Positions 14,157-22,543 of a stretch of 31,450 bases of DNA are shown here, piece by piece. The stretch is taken from NCBI GenBank assembly GCA_002473165.1, contig DKSD01000009.1, positions 1 through 31,450 of the forward strand. Reading direction: 5' to 3'. The notes below the pieces were generated by a model. The model worked only from the letters and a program-made list of their open reading frames with translations. It ran no database searches and had not been told where the DNA came from. Position numbers and translations under genes: made by a program. Source of the stretch: Succinatimonas sp. UBA7265. GTDB taxonomy: Bacteria > Pseudomonadota > Gammaproteobacteria > Enterobacterales > Succinivibrionaceae. How positions within the stretch are numbered: position 1 is the first letter of the stretch; the number at the start of each line of letters is the position of its first letter.

Positions 14157-14744
14157 ATGCATTTTCTCTTGTTAAACGGAGCCGGCGTGTTCGGCTCGTC
14201 AAAAGGCCGGCTTAACGCCTCGCTCGTGCAGCTTGCCAAAGAGACCCTCGAGGGCCTCGGGCATGAGACCGAGCAGACCGAGATCGAAAAAAGCTTTGAT
14301 CCTGCTCAAGAGGCGCAGAAGATCCTGCGCTCAGACGTCATCATCCTGCACCTCCCGATGTGGTGGATGGGCGAGCCCTGGTTTGTGAAGAAATACATAG
14401 ACGAGGTGTTCTCCGCAGGCGGGGCCACCGGCAAATTCCTCACAGGCGACGGGCGCCATCGCACCGATCCCAAACACGGCTACGGCACCGGCGGGCTGCT
14501 TAAAGACAAAAAGTTCCTGCTCTGCGTCACCTGCAACGCCCCGCGCGAGGCTTTTGAAGAGCCGGAGCAGTTCTTTGAGGGGCAGGGGGTCAGAGGGATC
14601 TTCCTGCACCTGTACAAGGCCTTTGAGTTCATCGGCATCAAAGGCCTCCCGCCCTTCCTCGCAGATGACTGCATGAAGAACCCCGACTATGCGGCCTATG
14701 TCGCAAAATATCAGCAAAAGCTCAAAGAGCTCTTTGGAAAGTAA
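14157..14744 (+). CDS. mdaB: NAD(P)H:quinone oxidoreductase MdaB
   Basis: 195 residues, colinear with the 193-residue E. coli MdaB. Key blocks are LNGAGVFGSSKG at the N-terminus (FAD phosphate region), PMWWMGEPWFVKKYIDEVF (about 68-86), DGRHRTDPKHGYGTGGL and CNAPREAFEEPEQFF. It is a flavodoxin-fold FAD enzyme that reduces quinones by two electrons, protecting against redox-cycling compounds. The start at 14157 is preceded by AGGTAAAC and matches the family N-terminus; an ATG at 14124 would add 11 residues. It sits alone between rnpB and the mraZ promoter and has its own terminator. Confidence 0.95.
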   Translation: MHFLLLNGAGVFGSSKGRLNASLVQLAKETLEGLGHETEQTEIEKSFDPAQEAQKILRSDVIILHLPMWWMGEPWFVKKYIDEVFSAGGATGKFLTGDGRHRTDPKHGYGTGGLLKDKKFLLCVTCNAPREAFEEPEQFFEGQGVRGIFLHLYKAFEFIGIKGLPPFLADDCMKNPDYAAYVAKYQQKLKELFGK

Positions 14745-14783
14745 CTAAGGCCTGCTGCGATCAGGCTCTCATCTTGATTAATG

Positions 14784-14810
14784 CGGCGCCCTCTCTGGCG
14801 CCGTTTTCTT
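14784..14810 (+). terminator. Rho-independent terminator of mdaB
   Basis: CGGCGCC (14784-14790) and GGCGCCG (14797-14803) with a 6-base loop, followed by TTTTCTT. Confidence 0.88.
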
Positions 14811-14909
14811 AAAAATCCTTCTTAAATCAGCAAAATATCCTGCAAACGTCTGCGCGATTAATCCTGCGTTTTCCTTGCATTCAAAAAGGCGATTTTGTAC
14901 ACTTTTCGC

Positions 14910-14915
14910 TATAAA
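14910..14915 (+). promoter_or_regulatory. -10 box of the mraZ (dcw) promoter
   Basis: TATAAA; a start near 14922 would fall inside the MraZ boxes. An alternative promoter, TTGCAT-N17-TACACT, lies just upstream. The AT-rich stretch 14811-14909 otherwise holds no feature. Confidence 0.5.
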
Positions 14916-14941
14916 GTGGGAAATTGTGGATCATTGCGGCA
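14916..14941 (+). promoter_or_regulatory. MraZ operator: three 10-bp-spaced boxes
   Basis: TGGGA (14917-14921), TGGAT (14927-14931) and CGGCA (14937-14941) repeat with an exact 10-base period, degenerating downstream. This matches the known MraZ target of TGGGN boxes separated by 5 bases and overlaps the predicted start, as expected for autorepression. Confidence 0.7.
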
Positions 14942-14955
14942 TACAGGGGATAAAG

Positions 14956-15438
14956 ATGGCGGGAACCATGCTTCTCAGCGGCAGCAGCGAGCTGTCCGTT
15001 GACGAGAAAGGCAGGTTTGCCATGCCCGCGCGCTGCCGGCAGCCGCTCTCGGAGCACTGCGGCGGTGTGCTGGTCTTCACCCGCTCGCTTACCGATCGCT
15101 GCCTGTGGATCTACCCCCAAAAAGAATGGGAGGAGACCGTAAGCGCCTTAGGCGCGCTGCCCTCGGTCACGGACGCGCTCTGCCGCACGGTGCAGCGCGT
15201 GGTGCTCGGCAGCGCCGTAAGCCTGAAGCCTGACTCGCAGTGGCGCTATGTGCTCCCGCCCGAGCTTCGGGAGGCGGCAGGCCTTAAAGGCCGCGCCATG
15301 CTCATCGGCTTTAACCGCAAGTTCGAGCTGTGGTCGTGCGAGGAGCTCGAAGCGCAGCGCCGCCGCGATGAGGAGCTTTTAAAGCGCAGCCTGGGCAGCT
15401 TTGGCGATCACCAAGGCCTCGGAGATCTGCGGCTGTGA
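14956..15438 (+). CDS. mraZ: Transcriptional regulator MraZ
   Basis: 160 residues (E. coli has 152) with two SpoVT-AbrB-like half domains. The first reads LSVDEKGRFAMPARCR (about 14-29). The second, around LPPELREAAGLKGRAMLIGFNRKFELWS, keeps the fold signature but has QWR where the DxxGR turn normally has GR. MraZ oligomerises as a ring and represses its own promoter through repeated TGGGN boxes, which are present just upstream. The start at 14956 has AGGGGA 6 bases before it; an ATG at 14875 would begin upstream of the -10 box. The stop overlaps the rsmH start (GTGA). First gene of the dcw cluster. Confidence 0.96.
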   Translation: MAGTMLLSGSSELSVDEKGRFAMPARCRQPLSEHCGGVLVFTRSLTDRCLWIYPQKEWEETVSALGALPSVTDALCRTVQRVVLGSAVSLKPDSQWRYVLPPELREAAGLKGRAMLIGFNRKFELWSCEELEAQRRRDEELLKRSLGSFGDHQGLGDLRL

Positions 15439-16391
15439 CGGAATACGCGCATGTCCCGGTGCTGTTAAACGAGGTACTCGAGGGGCTTGAGATTAAGCCT
15501 GCGGGCATCTACCTTGACGCGACGTTCGGCCGCGGCGGGCACTCGAGAGCGATCTTAGAGCGCCTGGGGCCGCAAGGCAGGCTCTACGCGCTGGACCGGG
15601 ATCCCGAGGCCGTGGCTGCGGGGCAGGCTTTGGAGGCTGAGGATCCGCGCTTTAAGATCCGCCACGCCCGCTTCTCGCAGCTAAAACAGGAGTGCGAGAG
15701 CCTGGGGATCCTCGGCAAGACCGACGGGATCCTCATGGATATAGGGGTGTCGTCGCCGCAGCTTGACGACGCCTCGCGCGGCTTCTCGTTTGAGCACGAC
15801 GGCCCTTTGGACATGCGCATGGATCCGGGGGCGGCGCCGGATGCGGCGACGATCGTGAACACCTGGGATCGCAAGGCCCTGACGGCGATCTTCAGGGAGT
15901 ACGGCGAAGAGCGTTTTGCGGCAAAAGCCGCGGCGGCCATCGTGCGCGACCGCGAGCGCGAGCCCTTTAAGACGACGGGGCAGCTTGCGGCGCTGTTAAA
16001 CCGGGTGATCCCAGGGCATGAGGCGCACAAGAACAAAGCGACGCGCTGTTTTCAGGCGCTGCGCATTGCCGTAAACGGCGAGCTCGACGAGCTCAGGGCG
16101 GCGCTTGAGGCGAGCGCGGAGGTGTTATCCGACGGCGGCAGGCTGTGCGTGATCACTTTCCACTCGCTTGAAGACCGCATCGCCAAGAATTTTATAAAAG
16201 AAGCATCCGCAGGCGCGCAGCTCCCCAAGGGGCTGCCGGTGACCTGCGAGGTGACAGAAAAATTGCGCCTTGCTACAGCAACACTGGAGCCGGTGGGCAG
16301 GATCGTCAAAGCCTCCGCACAAGAGCTTGCGGTCAATGCCCGTTCGAGAAGCGCCACCCTGAGGGTGGCCAGACGGCTTAAGAGACAATAA
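15435..16391 (+). CDS. rsmH: 16S rRNA (cytosine1402-N4)-methyltransferase RsmH (MraW)
   Basis: 318 residues, full length. It begins HVPVLLNEVLEGL, with the SAM-binding DATFGRGGHSRAIL (about 28-41), DGILMDIGVSSPQLDD and GPLDMRMD, and near the C-terminus ITFHSLEDRIAKNF. It methylates N4 of C1402, the same nucleotide whose ribose is methylated by RsmI (encoded 2 kb upstream here). GTG start overlapping the mraZ stop by 4 bases, so translation is probably coupled; GGAG lies 10 bases upstream. Second gene of the dcw operon. Confidence 0.98.
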   Translation: MTEYAHVPVLLNEVLEGLEIKPAGIYLDATFGRGGHSRAILERLGPQGRLYALDRDPEAVAAGQALEAEDPRFKIRHARFSQLKQECESLGILGKTDGILMDIGVSSPQLDDASRGFSFEHDGPLDMRMDPGAAPDAATIVNTWDRKALTAIFREYGEERFAAKAAAAIVRDREREPFKTTGQLAALLNRVIPGHEAHKNKATRCFQALRIAVNGELDELRAALEASAEVLSDGGRLCVITFHSLEDRIAKNFIKEASAGAQLPKGLPVTCEVTEKLRLATATLEPVGRIVKASAQELAVNARSRSATLRVARRLKRQ

Positions 16392-16393
16392 AA

Positions 16394-16879
16394 ATGCAAA
16401 GTGCAGCTGCCCGCGAACTCAGCTTCGAGGAAGAAGAGGAGAGCGGCGCGGAGGTTCCCGCAGGCGCGGAAAAAAGCGCCGACCCCAAAGCGGAGCCTCA
16501 GGTAGTGACCTTAAAGGGTGCCGACGAGGCGCCCCAGCCCTTGTTCGTCCCCGGAATGTACCGGCGGCCGCGCGCCCCGGCGCTGCTGCCGACGATCTTA
16601 GGCGATCTTTGGCACAACGCCCTCGTCGTGATCCTGGCGCTGGCCGTGTGCGCCCTGGCCCTTGGAAAGGTCTACCAGGTGCAAAAGACGCGCTCGCTTA
16701 CGGCAGAGCTTAACGAGATCGCCGAGCACAACGACGAGCTCTCCAACGAATGGCTGGCGCTCTTGGCCAAAAAGCAGGCTTTGGAAAAGCAGTCGGTGAT
16801 CCGCACGGCCGCCATGGAACGCCTGTCCATGATCCAGCCTAAGACCGAGGCGGAAGTCGTGATCCGGCTTGACCGCTGA
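16394..16879 (+). CDS. ftsL: Cell division protein FtsL
   Basis: 161 residues. An acidic cytoplasmic N-terminus of about 72 residues (EEEEESGAEV near the start) leads to a single transmembrane helix (about 74-94). A short periplasmic leucine-zipper-like coiled coil follows (TAELNEIAEHNDELSNEW, then LAKKQALEKQ). FtsL forms the FtsQLB complex that activates FtsWI at the septum. The assignment rests on topology and position between rsmH and ftsI; FtsL sequences are poorly conserved. E. coli FtsL is about 120 residues, so the cytoplasmic part is about twice as long. The ribosome-binding site is weak, and the stop overlaps the ftsI ATG by one base. Confidence 0.9.
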   Translation: MQSAAARELSFEEEEESGAEVPAGAEKSADPKAEPQVVTLKGADEAPQPLFVPGMYRRPRAPALLPTILGDLWHNALVVILALAVCALALGKVYQVQKTRSLTAELNEIAEHNDELSNEWLALLAKKQALEKQSVIRTAAMERLSMIQPKTEAEVVIRLDR

Positions 16880-18588
16880 TGCTGCAGGAACCCCAGGGGC
16901 GGCGCGAGCGCCGCATCTTTAAGGCGGGCACGACGCGCATGCTCGTCGTCTACCTGTTTTTATTCGGCTGCGCCGCTTTCCTGTTCTCAAGACTGTGGTG
17001 GATCCAGGTGCTCCACCCCGAGCGCCTCATAGCCGAAGGCAACGCCCGCGTCATGCGCAGCTACCAGTTTGAGCCGCCGCGCGGCCTTATCACCGATCGC
17101 TTCGGCAAGATCCTCGCGATCTCCGTGCCGGTAAAGACCGTCGACGCCGATCCCAAGCTCCTCCGCGACAGCGGCGTCTATCAAGACGAGGCGCGCATGC
17201 AGAAGATCGCCTCGCTCCTGGGCATCGGCTTTACCGAGCTTAAAGACAAACTCAGCGATCCCGATCGCCGCTTTGTCCATTTAAAGCGCTATTTCAGCGA
17301 AAAAGACGCGCCGGCGTTAAAGGCGGCAGGCGGCGAGGGGCTGCTGCTGCATGACAGCTACATGCGCACCTATCCCACGGGCGCGGAGAACGCGCCATTG
17401 GTGGGGATCTTAAACAGCGAGGGCGTCGGCGTTTACGGCATAGAGCAGAGCTTTAACCGCTACCTCACCTCAAGCGCCTCCTCGCGCATGGCCAACAAAG
17501 ACCGCTATGATCGCATCATCGAAAACCTTAAAGTCGTGCGCTCAGGCTACGCCGGCGGCAACCTCATGCTCAGCATCGACGGCAGATTGCAGTCCTACGC
17601 CTACGAACGCCTCTCCGAGGCCTTAAAGGAGAATGACGCCGACTCGGCCACGCTTGTGCTCACGGACGTGCGCACCGGCGAGATCCTCTCCATGGTCTCC
17701 TGTCCCTCGTTTGATCCGAACAACCGCTCGTCCTTTGACAGCGCGAACGCCCGCGATCGCGCCGTGACGGACATCTTTGAGCCCGGATCCACCATCAAGC
17801 CCATCGTGGCTTTGGCGGCGCTTGAAAACCGCACCGCAGGCTGGAGCATCGTCTATGACACCCGGCCGTTTAAGGTCGACGGCAAACTGGTGCGCGACAG
17901 CCACGCCATGGAAAGCGGCACGCTCAGCGACATCATCAAATACTCCTCAAACACCGGCATGGCGCACATCTCGCTGGAGACCGGGCCTAAAAAAAGCGTG
18001 GAGATGCTGCGCCGCTTCGGTTTTGGCTCGCGCACGGAGTCGGGGATCATCGGCGAGAACGACGGCAGGCTCAATGATCAGCGCCGCTTCTGGTCGGACA
18101 TCGATATCGCAACGCTGGGCTTTGGCTACGGCATCGCCGTGACGAACCTGCAGCTGGCCTCGGCCTACGCGACGCTGGCCTCAGGCGGCGCGCGGCGCCC
18201 GGTGTCGATCCTCAGGCTTTCAAAGCCTCCGAAGGCGACCCAGGCGGCGAACGCCACGGAAGTGGCGCGCATGCAAAAGGCGCTTGAGACCGTCGTGGCC
18301 GAGGGCACCGGCGGCAAGGCCGCCATCAGCCGCTACCGCGTAGGCGGCAAGACCGGCACGGCCAAGATCGCCGTGGCAGGCGGCTACGGCAACAGCTACA
18401 TCGGCACATTCGCAGGCTTTGCGCCGTTATCCGATCCGCGCTTTGCGTTAGTCGTCGTCATGAAAAACCCCAAGGCCGGCAAATTCTACGGCGGCCTGGT
18501 CTCCGGGCCGGTGTTCCGCGACGTCATGTCAAGAGCGCTGCAACTGTATAATGTCCCACCTGACAGAACTCTCGATGAGAAAAACTGA
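16879..18588 (+). CDS. ftsI: Septal transpeptidase FtsI (penicillin-binding protein 3)
   Basis: 569 residues, a class B PBP. A short cytoplasmic basic segment is followed by a transmembrane helix at about 21-38. The pedestal domain contains the conserved PPRGLITDRFG (66-76). The transpeptidase domain has the three penicilloyl motifs: STIK with nucleophile Ser304, SSN at 356-358 and KTG at 491-493. It cross-links septal peptidoglycan with its glycosyltransferase partner FtsW, encoded further along the cluster. ATGA-type one-base overlap with ftsL, and murE begins on the base after its stop. The C-terminus ends without the processing extension seen in E. coli. Confidence 0.98.
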   Translation: MLQEPQGRRERRIFKAGTTRMLVVYLFLFGCAAFLFSRLWWIQVLHPERLIAEGNARVMRSYQFEPPRGLITDRFGKILAISVPVKTVDADPKLLRDSGVYQDEARMQKIASLLGIGFTELKDKLSDPDRRFVHLKRYFSEKDAPALKAAGGEGLLLHDSYMRTYPTGAENAPLVGILNSEGVGVYGIEQSFNRYLTSSASSRMANKDRYDRIIENLKVVRSGYAGGNLMLSIDGRLQSYAYERLSEALKENDADSATLVLTDVRTGEILSMVSCPSFDPNNRSSFDSANARDRAVTDIFEPGSTIKPIVALAALENRTAGWSIVYDTRPFKVDGKLVRDSHAMESGTLSDIIKYSSNTGMAHISLETGPKKSVEMLRRFGFGSRTESGIIGENDGRLNDQRRFWSDIDIATLGFGYGIAVTNLQLASAYATLASGGARRPVSILRLSKPPKATQAANATEVARMQKALETVVAEGTGGKAAISRYRVGGKTGTAKIAVAGGYGNSYIGTFAGFAPLSDPRFALVVVMKNPKAGKFYGGLVSGPVFRDVMSRALQLYNVPPDRTLDEKN

Positions 18589-20091
18589 ATGCGTTTATTA
18601 TCAGAAGTTTATCAATACACAGAAGCGGCACAAAACGCCGATGAGCCCGATGTTGAGTTAGCCGATCTCAGATCGGATTCACGCTCGTGCGGCAAAGGCG
18701 ATGTCTACGTCCCGATGCGCGGGAACCGCTTTGACGGCTTTGATTTCATAAAACAGGCCCAGGACGCGGGCGCGGCGGCCGTGCTGGCCGTGTCGGTGTA
18801 CCCGACGGCGCAGCAGCTTCAAGGCGTCACGATCCCGGTTTTGACGCTGCCTGCCTCCAAAAAGCTCGCGGATTTTGCCTGCTGGTTTTACCGCGATCCC
18901 TCAAAGCGCCTGCGCCTCATCGGCGTGACCGGCACGAACGGCAAGAGCACGACGACGTGGATCATCGCCCAGCTGCTGACGGCCCTGGGGCACAAATGCG
19001 GCGTGCTCGGGACCTTGGGCAACGGCTTTCTGCCAAAGCTTGAGCACACGACGAACACGACGCTCGCCGCGCTTGATCTGCAGCGCACGCTTTCGCATAT
19101 GTGCGATGAGAAGGCCGAATACGCGGCCATGGAAGTTTCTTCAATCGGCATCTGCGAGGGGCGCATCGACGGCGTGACGTTCGCCGCGCGCGCCTTTACG
19201 AACCTCACGCGCGATCACCTCGACTACCACCATACCATCGAGAACTATTACAGCGCCAAAAAACAGCTGTTTCTGGGCAAGAACGCCGTGTGCGCCGTCA
19301 ATATCGCCGATCCCTACGGCAGGCGGCTCTCAGGCGAGCTTGAAGACCGCTCGGGCATGATCGCCTGGTCCGCGCGCTCAGACGCGCAGGCCGCGGCCTA
19401 CGGCGCTTATTTGCAGTTATCTGACATCTCCTATGAAAAAGACGGGCTGCGCTTTAAGGCCAAGACCGCAAGCGAGGAGGAGACTTTAAGCTCCGCGCTG
19501 TTAGGCGGCTTTAACGCCGAAAACCTCGCCTGCGCGCTGGCCGTGCTCGTAAAGCTCGGCTTCAGCCTAAAGCAGCTGGCGCCGCTTTTGCCTAAAGTCA
19601 GGCCGGTCACCGGGCGCATGGAGCGCTTTCAGGGCGAGGGCAAACCCGCGCTCATCGTCGATTACGCCCACACGCCCGACGGCGTGGAGCAGGTGCTGCG
19701 CGCGGCGCGCGAGCACCATCCGCGCGGCCTCGTGTGGGTCGTGTTAGGCTGCGGCGGCGATCGCGATACCGGCAAGCGCCCGATCATGGCTATCAAGGCC
19801 TCCGTGTTTGCCGATCGCGCCGTGTTCACCTCGGACAACCCGCGCTCTGAAGATCCCGACGCGATCCTCCGCGACATGGCCTCAGGCGTGGCGCAGGCTG
19901 ACAACTGCGTGTTCATCACCGACAGGCGCAAAGCCATAGAGTACGCCTTTGAGCACGCCGCCCCCGAGGACTGCATCGTCATCGCCGGCAAGGGCCATGA
20001 GGACTACCAGATCTTCAAAGATCGCACCATCCATTTCTCAGACCGCGAGATCGCAGCACAGCTTGCAGGGGTGAAACTTGATAAGTTTTAA
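18589..20091 (+). CDS. murE: UDP-MurNAc-L-Ala-D-Glu:meso-diaminopimelate ligase MurE
   Basis: 500 residues of the Mur ligase family. The ATP loop GVTGTNGKSTT is at 112-122 with Lys119. The likely carbamylated lysine is Lys223 in YYSAKKQLF. The DNPR motif at 415-418 marks meso-diaminopimelate rather than lysine as the substrate, so the cell wall is of the usual Gram-negative type. Catalyses the third amino-acid addition to UDP-MurNAc in the cytoplasm. The ATG directly follows the ftsI stop; the ribosome-binding site (GATGAG) is within ftsI. The 3' end overlaps murF by 14 bases. Confidence 0.98.
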   Translation: MRLLSEVYQYTEAAQNADEPDVELADLRSDSRSCGKGDVYVPMRGNRFDGFDFIKQAQDAGAAAVLAVSVYPTAQQLQGVTIPVLTLPASKKLADFACWFYRDPSKRLRLIGVTGTNGKSTTTWIIAQLLTALGHKCGVLGTLGNGFLPKLEHTTNTTLAALDLQRTLSHMCDEKAEYAAMEVSSIGICEGRIDGVTFAARAFTNLTRDHLDYHHTIENYYSAKKQLFLGKNAVCAVNIADPYGRRLSGELEDRSGMIAWSARSDAQAAAYGAYLQLSDISYEKDGLRFKAKTASEEETLSSALLGGFNAENLACALAVLVKLGFSLKQLAPLLPKVRPVTGRMERFQGEGKPALIVDYAHTPDGVEQVLRAAREHHPRGLVWVVLGCGGDRDTGKRPIMAIKASVFADRAVFTSDNPRSEDPDAILRDMASGVAQADNCVFITDRRKAIEYAFEHAAPEDCIVIAGKGHEDYQIFKDRTIHFSDREIAAQLAGVKLDKF

Positions 20092-21451
20092 GCTAAGCGC
20101 CCTGGCCTCCCTCGCAGGCGGAAGCGTGCAGGGGGCGGATACCACGGTAAACGCCGTGTCGACGGATTCACGAAAGTGCCGGGGCGCGCTGTTCGTGCCG
20201 CTCAAAGGCGAGCGCTTTGACGGGCATGATTTCATAGAAAAGGCTGTCGCAGGCGGCGCGGCCTGCATCGCTTCCGCGCGCGATCTTCCCGATCTTAAGA
20301 TCCCGGTGTTGCGCTGTGAGGACACGTTAAGGCTTTTGGGCCTTGCAGGGAAGATCGTAAGGGCGGGCTGCCCTGCCAAAGTGGCCTCGCTTACGGGATC
20401 ATGCGGCAAGACCACGGTTAAAGAGCTTACGGCCGCGATCTTAAGCCGCTGCGGCAAAACGGCGGCCACGCAGGGCAATTTCAACAACGACGTCGGCGTG
20501 CCGCTGACGCTTTTAAATCTGGAGCGCGATACGCAGTACGCCGTCATCGAGCAGGGCGCGAGCCACCCGCATGACATCAGCCGCACCTGCGAATTCGTGC
20601 AGGCTGACACCGCGCTTATCAACAACGCCGGCTCCGCCCATATCGAGGGCTTTGGCTCAAAAGAAGGCGTGTATCTTGGAAAAAGCGAGATCTTAGATGA
20701 TGTGCTAGGCCGCGGCGGAGCGGGCGCCGTGCCCTCTGACAGCCCGTGGACTGAGCGCTGGCGCAGCGACTTTGCCTCTTATTTTGCAAAAGGGAAGCTG
20801 TTTACCTTCGGCACTCACCCAGGCGATCTCGCGCAGGTCACAGACATCAAAACCTCAGAGGGCGGCGTGGGCTTTGAGCTGCGCGCGCAGGGCAAAGCCT
20901 TTGCCGCGCATTTGCCGCTTTTGGGCGCGCACAACGCGCTAAACGCCGCGGCCGCCTGCGCGCTCGCGCTTTTGACGGGGGCCTCGTTTGAGAGCTTAAA
21001 GCCGGGGCTTGAGAGCGCGCGCGCCGTCAAGGGGCGGCTGTACCTTACGCGCTATAAAAATTTCACGCTGGTCGATGACGCCTACAACGCCAGCTTCAAC
21101 GCCGTGTGCGCCGCTTTAGGCGTGCTCTCAGGCCTTGAGGGCAGGCGCGTCATGATCTTAGGGGACATGGGGGAGCTTGGGGAAGAGAGCGAGGAGCTGC
21201 ACACCCTTGCAGGGGCGCAGGCGCGGGGCAAAGCCGACGCCCTGTGGTGCCTGGGGCCTTTGACCAAAAGTTCGTGCAAGGCCTTTGGCGATGGCGCCGA
21301 GCACTTTGAGAGCCATGAGGCGCTCATTGAAAAATGCCAGGAGCTCATCGTCTCCGGGCAGCGCTGCTCCTTTGTCGTCAAAGGATCGCACGCTATGCGC
21401 ATGGACACCGTCAGCGACGCTTTAAAGCGCCTTGGGGAGGAAGAGAAATGA
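20078..21451 (+). CDS. murF: UDP-MurNAc-tripeptide:D-Ala-D-Ala ligase MurF
   Basis: 457 residues. The N-terminus MISFKLSALA mirrors E. coli MurF (MISVTLSQL), which supports the TTG start at 20078; AGGGG lies 6 bases upstream inside murE. The ATP loop is LTGSCGKTTVKE with Lys111, followed by GNFNNDVGVPLTLL and EQGASHPHDI. The C-terminal ligase domain ends near VVKGSHAMRMD. It adds D-Ala-D-Ala to complete the pentapeptide. The D-Ala-D-Ala ligase needed to make that substrate is not encoded in this cluster. The stop overlaps mraY by 4 bases. Confidence 0.98.
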   Translation: MISFKLSALASLAGGSVQGADTTVNAVSTDSRKCRGALFVPLKGERFDGHDFIEKAVAGGAACIASARDLPDLKIPVLRCEDTLRLLGLAGKIVRAGCPAKVASLTGSCGKTTVKELTAAILSRCGKTAATQGNFNNDVGVPLTLLNLERDTQYAVIEQGASHPHDISRTCEFVQADTALINNAGSAHIEGFGSKEGVYLGKSEILDDVLGRGGAGAVPSDSPWTERWRSDFASYFAKGKLFTFGTHPGDLAQVTDIKTSEGGVGFELRAQGKAFAAHLPLLGAHNALNAAAACALALLTGASFESLKPGLESARAVKGRLYLTRYKNFTLVDDAYNASFNAVCAALGVLSGLEGRRVMILGDMGELGEESEELHTLAGAQARGKADALWCLGPLTKSSCKAFGDGAEHFESHEALIEKCQELIVSGQRCSFVVKGSHAMRMDTVSDALKRLGEEEK

Positions 21452-22530
21452 TCGTGATGCTCTCGGAGTGGCTGAGCTCCTACGTCGACGCATTCCGCGT
21501 TTTCAGCTATCTGACGTTCAGGGCGATCATGGCCCTGTTCACGGCTTTGGGGATCTCGCTGGCGTTAGGGCCGCGCGTCATCAACTGGCTGCACGTGCTG
21601 CACTTTGGCCAGCCGGTGCGCGATGACGGGCCGCAGACCCACCTGAAAAAGCAGGGCACCCCGACCATGGGCGGCGTGCTCATCATCGGGACGATCGCGG
21701 TGACGGTGCTGCTGTGGTGCCGCCTTGACAATGTCTACGTGTGGTACGCGCTCATCACGCTCATCGTGTACGCGGCCATCGGCTTTGCCGATGATTATCT
21801 CAAGGTGATCCGCCACGATCCGCACGGGCTGCGCGCCAAGTATAAATACTTCTGGCAGTCGGCCGCGGCGCTGGGCATAGCATGCGCCATCTACGGCACG
21901 GCCAAAAGCCCGGCTGAGACGACGCTCGTCGTGCCGTTTTTTAAAAACCTCATGCCGGACATCGGCTTTTTGATCATCCCGCTTGCCTACCTCGTGCTCA
22001 CGGGCTCCTCTAACGCCGTGAACCTCACGGACGGCCTCGACGGCCTGGCGATCATCACGACCGTGACTGTGGCCGCGGGCTTAGGCATCGTGGCCTGGGC
22101 CACCTCTAACGTCAACATCGCCGAATACCTCTACATCCCTTATGTGCCTAAGGCCGCCGAACTTACCATGGTGTGCACGGCCATCGTGGGCGCGGGGCTC
22201 GGGTTTTTGTGGTACAACACCTACCCTGCGGAGATCTTTATGGGCGATGTCGGATCGCTGGCCTTAGGCGCGGGCCTCGGAGTGATCTCCGTGCTCATCC
22301 GTCAGGAGTTTTTGCTCGTGATCATGGGCGGCATCTTTGTCATGGAGACGGTGAGCGTGATCTTGCAGGTAGGCTCATTCAAGCTCACGGGGCGTCGCAT
22401 CTTCAGGATGGCGCCTTTGCACCACCATTTTGAAAAAGGCGGCTGGCCTGAGCCGCGCGTCATGGCCCGTTTTTGGATCATCACGCTGGTGCTTGTGCTC
22501 ATCGGGCTCATCACGCTGAAGCTGCGCTGA
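21448..22530 (+). CDS. mraY: Phospho-MurNAc-pentapeptide translocase MraY
   Basis: 360 residues, the same length as E. coli MraY, with about ten transmembrane helices. Signatures are FSYLTFRAI, KKQGTPTMGG, the Asp pair in GFADDYLK, NLTDGLDGLAI, and RMAPLHHHFEKGGWPEP near the C-terminus. Transfers phospho-MurNAc-pentapeptide to undecaprenyl phosphate in the inner membrane, forming lipid I. Start at 21448 with GGGGAGG 8 bases upstream and ATGA overlap with murF; the frame is open upstream to 21334 within murF but is unrelated there. Confidence 0.99.
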   Translation: MIVMLSEWLSSYVDAFRVFSYLTFRAIMALFTALGISLALGPRVINWLHVLHFGQPVRDDGPQTHLKKQGTPTMGGVLIIGTIAVTVLLWCRLDNVYVWYALITLIVYAAIGFADDYLKVIRHDPHGLRAKYKYFWQSAAALGIACAIYGTAKSPAETTLVVPFFKNLMPDIGFLIIPLAYLVLTGSSNAVNLTDGLDGLAIITTVTVAAGLGIVAWATSNVNIAEYLYIPYVPKAAELTMVCTAIVGAGLGFLWYNTYPAEIFMGDVGSLALGAGLGVISVLIRQEFLLVIMGGIFVMETVSVILQVGSFKLTGRRIFRMAPLHHHFEKGGWPEPRVMARFWIITLVLVLIGLITLKLR

Positions 22531-22543
22531 AAGGAGGCGCGTC

